Origin: Acetobacteraceae bacterium
GTDB taxonomy: Bacteria > Pseudomonadota > Alphaproteobacteria > Acetobacterales > Acetobacteraceae
Length of the DNA stretch: 6,130 nt
Reading direction: 5' to 3'
Assembly: GCA_027489135.1 (NCBI GenBank)
Contig: JAIYAI010000656.1
Span: 1-6,130, forward strand
Positions within the stretch are counted from its first letter, which is position 1, and the number at the start of each line of letters is the position of its first letter. This document shows, in pieces, positions 3,279 to 6,130 of this stretch. Below the pieces are notes generated by a model. That model saw nothing but the letters and a program-made list of their open reading frames with translations. It was not told where the DNA came from and ran no database searches. The position numbers were made by a program, and so were the translations under genes.

Positions 3279-6089
3279 TCATTCCTCCGCGAGGAAGTCA
3301 CGCGTCCTCGCCACCGCCTCCGCCAGGCCGAGCCGCACGGGCACAACCCCGGCCGGCAGGCCCGCCAGCAGGCGGGAGGGGCATGATCGGTCGAGAAGCA
3401 CGAACACACCCTTATCGTCGGCACGCCGGATCAGCCGCCCGAAGGCCTGGCGCAGCCGGTGGCGGGCAATGGCGTCGTCATAGGCCTTCGGATCCCCGCC
3501 CGAGAGATGCACCCGCCGCTCCCGGTGCAGGATCGAGGGGCGCGGCCAGGGCACCCGTTCGAAGACCAGCAGCCGCAAGGACCGCCCCGGCACGTCGACG
3601 CCGTCGCGCATGGCATCGGTGCCGAGCAGGCAGGCATCCTCCTCGGCGCGGAAGACATCGACCAGCGTCGCGTTGTCCATCGCGTCGACATGCTGGGCGT
3701 AGAGCGGGATGCCGGCCGCCTCCAGCGCCGGCGCCATGCGATGGAAGCTTTCCCGCAGGCGCCGGATGGCGGTGAAGAGGCCGAGCGCCCCGCCGCCGGC
3801 GGCCTGGAACAGCGCCCCCATCGCCGCCGCGACCTGGGCGGTGCGCATCTTGTCGACGTCGGTCACCACATAGGCCCGCGTCCGCGCGGCATAGTCGAAG
3901 GGCGAGGGCACCGCGGCGCGGATCGCCGGCATCGGCAGGTGCGCCGCGCCGGTGCGCGCCTCCGCTTCGCGCCAGCCGGCCTCCATCGCGTCCTCGCCCA
4001 CGCCGGTGTCGCGCAGCGTGGCGGAGGTCACCAGCAGCCCATGCGCCGGCGCGGCGACGGCCAGCGCGAAGGGCTGCGTGGGGTCGAGCCAATGCCGGTG
4101 CATCCCGGCATCGACGTCCCTGCCCTCGCGCCGCTCCAGCGCCAGCCAGTCGACATGGGTCGGCCGCTCCCCCGGCGCCGGCGGCGGCGCCCGCAGCGCC
4201 TTCAGCATGGCCAGCCAGGCGCCGAGCGGCATCAGCGCGCGCCGCTCGATTCCCTTGGCCGCGGTCTCCAGCCGGATGCGGTCGCCGGTCTCCATCTCCC
4301 CCGCATCCTCGTCCTCCAGCTTCGCGGCCAGGCGGTCGCGCAGCAGCAGGAGCGGCTCGGTCAGGCGGCGCAGCGCGCGGTCCAGCGCCTCCGCGGCATC
4401 GGCCAGCCCCTCGCCCAGGGGATGCAGGTCGCATTCGACGCCGTAGAGCCCGTCGTCATCGGCGGCGCGGGCCAGGACCTGGCGGCGCACCAGGCGCAGG
4501 AAGGCCTCGGTCGGGTTGGCGAGGCGGTCGGGCTGGGCGGCGGCGGGGTCGATCTCGTCGGCGAGCCGGTTCGGCCAGCCCGGCGCGGCCAGGGCGCGTG
4601 CAGCGGAGAGCGCGGCCTCCATCGGCGCCAGCAGTTCCGGGATGTCCCCGGCTAGCTCCTCGATCCGGGCGCGCAGCCCCCGCGCGCGGGACCGCCCGCC
4701 CTCCGCGCCCAGCAGCCAGCGGCGCAACTCGGCGCTCTCCGACCCGGTCAGCACGGAGGAGAAGGCGGCGTCGGCGGCATCGAACAGGTGGTGCCCCTCG
4801 TCGAAGACGTAGCGCAGTGGCCGCCCGTCCTCGCCCCCGCCGAGCGCGGCCTGGATCATCACCAACGCGTGGTTGGCAACGACCAGTGTCGCGGTGCGGG
4901 CGCGGCGGATCGAATGCTCGACGAAGCACTGCTTGTAGCGCGGGCAGGCGGAGCGGATGCACTCGCCGCGGCGGTCGGCCAGCGGCCAGATGGCGGCGGG
5001 GCCGAAGAGCTCCCCGATCCAGCCCGGGAAGTCGCCGCCCATCAGGTCGCCGTCGCGCGTCGCCAGCGCCCAGCGCGCCACCAGCGCCAGCGGCACCGCC
5101 ATGGCGGGGTGGCCGGCCTGGCCGATCATCTCCTCGAGGTTGAGGAGGCAGAGGTAGTTCTCCCGCCCCTTGCGCAGCACCACGCGGCGGCGGCGCTCCT
5201 CCGGGTCGGGGTAGAGGCGGAAGAGTTCCTGGTCGATCTGCCGCTGCAGGTTGCGGGTGAAGGTGGAGAGCCACACCGGCGCCCCGTTGCGCTCCGCCCA
5301 GAGGCTGGCGGGAGCGATGTAGCCGAGCGTCTTGCCGGTGCCGGTGCCGGCCTCGGCCAGCACCACATGCGGGCTGCCGGCATCGTCCCGGGGCGCGAAG
5401 GCGCCGGCGGCGGCCGAGGCGTAGTCGGCCTGCTGCGGCCGCTGCTCCGCCCCGTCGCCGAGGATCTGGGCGAGGCGCCCGCGCGCCTCGGCGGGCTCGA
5501 TCGCGTGGCTGGAGGGAGGCTGGGGCGGGCCCGGATCCTCCCAGTCCGGCAGGTGGCGCCAGACGCGATAGGCCGTGGTGGCGCCCTTGGCCTCGGGCTG
5601 GCCGAACGCGGCGAGCACCGCCTCCGCCCAGGGCCAGGCGGCAACCTGGCGGAGCTGCGCGGCAAGGATGGCGGCGTCCTTGTTGGGCGCGGCGGCACGG
5701 CCGGCGGCGAGGTGGCGAAGCATGGCGGTGGCCAGTTCCGGCAGCAGCGCGGCGGCGCCGGGCAGGTCCTCGGCGGGGGGCAGGTCGAGCGCCATGGCGA
5801 GGCCACGCGGCGTCGGCGCGGCGAGGCGCGCGGGCAGGCAGAAGGCGAAGAGCTCCAGCAGGTCGAAGGCGCCCTCGAAGGGCGAGAGGTCGAGCCGCCG
5901 GGCGGTGGCAGGCGCGTGGACCAGGATGGGCGGCGGCAGGTCGCGGAGCGCACGCGCGATCTCGGCCGAGGGGCCGGCGATGAGCTCGCCGTCCGGCGTC
6001 AGCAACGCGCCGCGGCCATGCCCGGCGACGAGGGCCGGGGCATCGGGCAGCAGCAGGCGCGGCGCGGTGCCTCGGGGTGGGGTGGACAT
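3279..6089 (-). CDS. DinG/Rad3-type Fe-S ATP-dependent DNA helicase
   Basis: The 936-residue protein is a superfamily 2 helicase of the DinG/XPD group, which unwinds DNA 5'-3' using ATP and an Fe-S cluster, in repair or R-loop and replication-conflict processing. Visible parts: a Q-motif-like RPQQADYA (217-224); Walker A GTGTGKT (248-254, K253); four Fe-S cysteines C314, C377, C382 and C388 (ENYLC, then GEC...SACPRYKQC); ANHAL (405-409); DEGH (430-433); SAT (689-691); motif IV LFTAI (771-775); motif V GTDAMRDGVDVPG (823-835); and motif VI QAFGRLIRR (881-889). All catalytic motifs look intact. Residues 1-135 form an extra domain; VHAPATARRL, FDLLELF and PTPRGLA recall a DEDD exonuclease fold lacking its catalytic acids, as in exonuclease-DinG fusions. 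The ATG at 6089 fits the domain start; it lacks a clear Shine-Dalgarno. It is the first gene of the minus-strand run. Which DinG subgroup it belongs to is uncertain, so no symbol is given. Confidence 0.93.
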   Translation of the reverse strand: MSTPPRGTAPRLLLPDAPALVAGHGRGALLTPDGELIAGPSAEIARALRDLPPPILVHAPATARRLDLSPFEGAFDLLELFAFCLPARLAAPTPRGLAMALDLPPAEDLPGAAALLPELATAMLRHLAAGRAAAPNKDAAILAAQLRQVAAWPWAEAVLAAFGQPEAKGATTAYRVWRHLPDWEDPGPPQPPSSHAIEPAEARGRLAQILGDGAEQRPQQADYASAAAGAFAPRDDAGSPHVVLAEAGTGTGKTLGYIAPASLWAERNGAPVWLSTFTRNLQRQIDQELFRLYPDPEERRRRVVLRKGRENYLCLLNLEEMIGQAGHPAMAVPLALVARWALATRDGDLMGGDFPGWIGELFGPAAIWPLADRRGECIRSACPRYKQCFVEHSIRRARTATLVVANHALVMIQAALGGGEDGRPLRYVFDEGHHLFDAADAAFSSVLTGSESAELRRWLLGAEGGRSRARGLRARIEELAGDIPELLAPMEAALSAARALAAPGWPNRLADEIDPAAAQPDRLANPTEAFLRLVRRQVLARAADDDGLYGVECDLHPLGEGLADAAEALDRALRRLTEPLLLLRDRLAAKLEDEDAGEMETGDRIRLETAAKGIERRALMPLGAWLAMLKALRAPPPAPGERPTHVDWLALERREGRDVDAGMHRHWLDPTQPFALAVAAPAHGLLVTSATLRDTGVGEDAMEAGWREAEARTGAAHLPMPAIRAAVPSPFDYAARTRAYVVTDVDKMRTAQVAAAMGALFQAAGGGALGLFTAIRRLRESFHRMAPALEAAGIPLYAQHVDAMDNATLVDVFRAEEDACLLGTDAMRDGVDVPGRSLRLLVFERVPWPRPSILHRERRVHLSGGDPKAYDDAIARHRLRQAFGRLIRRADDKGVFVLLDRSCPSRLLAGLPAGVVPVRLGLAEAVARTRDFLAEE

Positions 6090-6096
6090 CGTGCCC

Positions 6097-6102
6097 AGGA
6101 TA
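6097..6102 (-). promoter_or_regulatory. -10-like box just before the helicase start
   Basis: TATCCT on the minus strand (4 of 6 matches to TATAAT) ends 7 nt before the helicase ATG. The intervening GGGCACG is no real ribosome site, so the message could be leaderless. A -35 box at 17 nt spacing would be TTCCCG, which is weak. Only 41 bp upstream of the gene are in the window, so other promoters further out are possible. Confidence 0.35.
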
Positions 6103-6130
6103 GGGGCCGGGGGCGGCGGCGGGAACGGAT

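Noticed and set aside
3459..5157. Plus-strand open frames opposite the helicase, up to about 400 codons
   Set aside because: Same reasoning: the helicase motifs on the minus strand are complete, and the opposite frames are biased in composition and lack recognisable domains.
1..6130. Mobile element, CRISPR, tRNA or integration signs
   Set aside because: No terminal inverted repeats, transposase or integrase motifs, regular spacer repeats or tRNA-like cloverleaf were seen; the composition is even throughout apart from short AT-richer patches at 521-560 and 2690-2740.

Overview
The window is very GC-rich (G/C dominates third codon positions), tightly packed DNA that looks like the chromosome of an alphaproteobacterium, most likely an Acetobacteraceae/Roseomonas-type organism. 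This is inferred from codon usage, the alphaproteobacterial form of Der (NKAE in the first G4 motif), a typical alphaproteobacterial 67-residue cold-shock protein, and the style of the large DinG-like helicase. There are no rRNA or tRNA genes, CRISPR arrays, insertion sequences or phage genes.

Layout from left to right. (1) Positions 1-171, plus strand: the last 56 codons of a gene resembling the DUF3830 (cyclophilin-like) family. (2) Positions 184-387, minus strand: a CspA-family cold-shock protein, convergent with (1). The two stop codons sit in opposite arms of one hairpin. (3) Positions 388-613: a 226-bp non-coding region that holds the csp leader, a candidate promoter and the downstream flank of der. 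(4) Positions 614-1957, minus: der (engA), the double-GTPase ribosome assembly factor. (5) Positions 2010-2423 and 2420-2692, minus: a VapC PIN-domain toxin and its short antitoxin, overlapping by 4 nt. (6) Positions 2735-3211, minus: a TerB-like protein. (7) Positions 3279-6089, minus: a 936-residue Rad3/DinG-type superfamily 2 helicase with an Fe-S cluster and a degenerate N-terminal domain.

Five genes (helicase, terB-like, antitoxin, vapC, der) run in one direction with gaps of only about 40-70 bp or overlaps, so they could be transcribed together. A repeated TCCGGAAA palindrome over the antitoxin start, and a -10-like hexamer 7 nt before the start codon, suggest that the toxin-antitoxin pair also has its own autoregulated, possibly leaderless promoter. 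The same -10-to-ATG geometry is seen at the helicase. Der is a core gene, while the toxin-antitoxin pair is an accessory module placed just upstream of it.

I do not see a clearly new multi-gene system. The points most worth checking are the degenerate exonuclease-like domain of the helicase, the two candidate leaderless starts, the vapBC operator and TTG-coupled toxin start, the Gly-rich optional N-terminus of the TerB protein, and the hairpin shared by two convergent stop codons.
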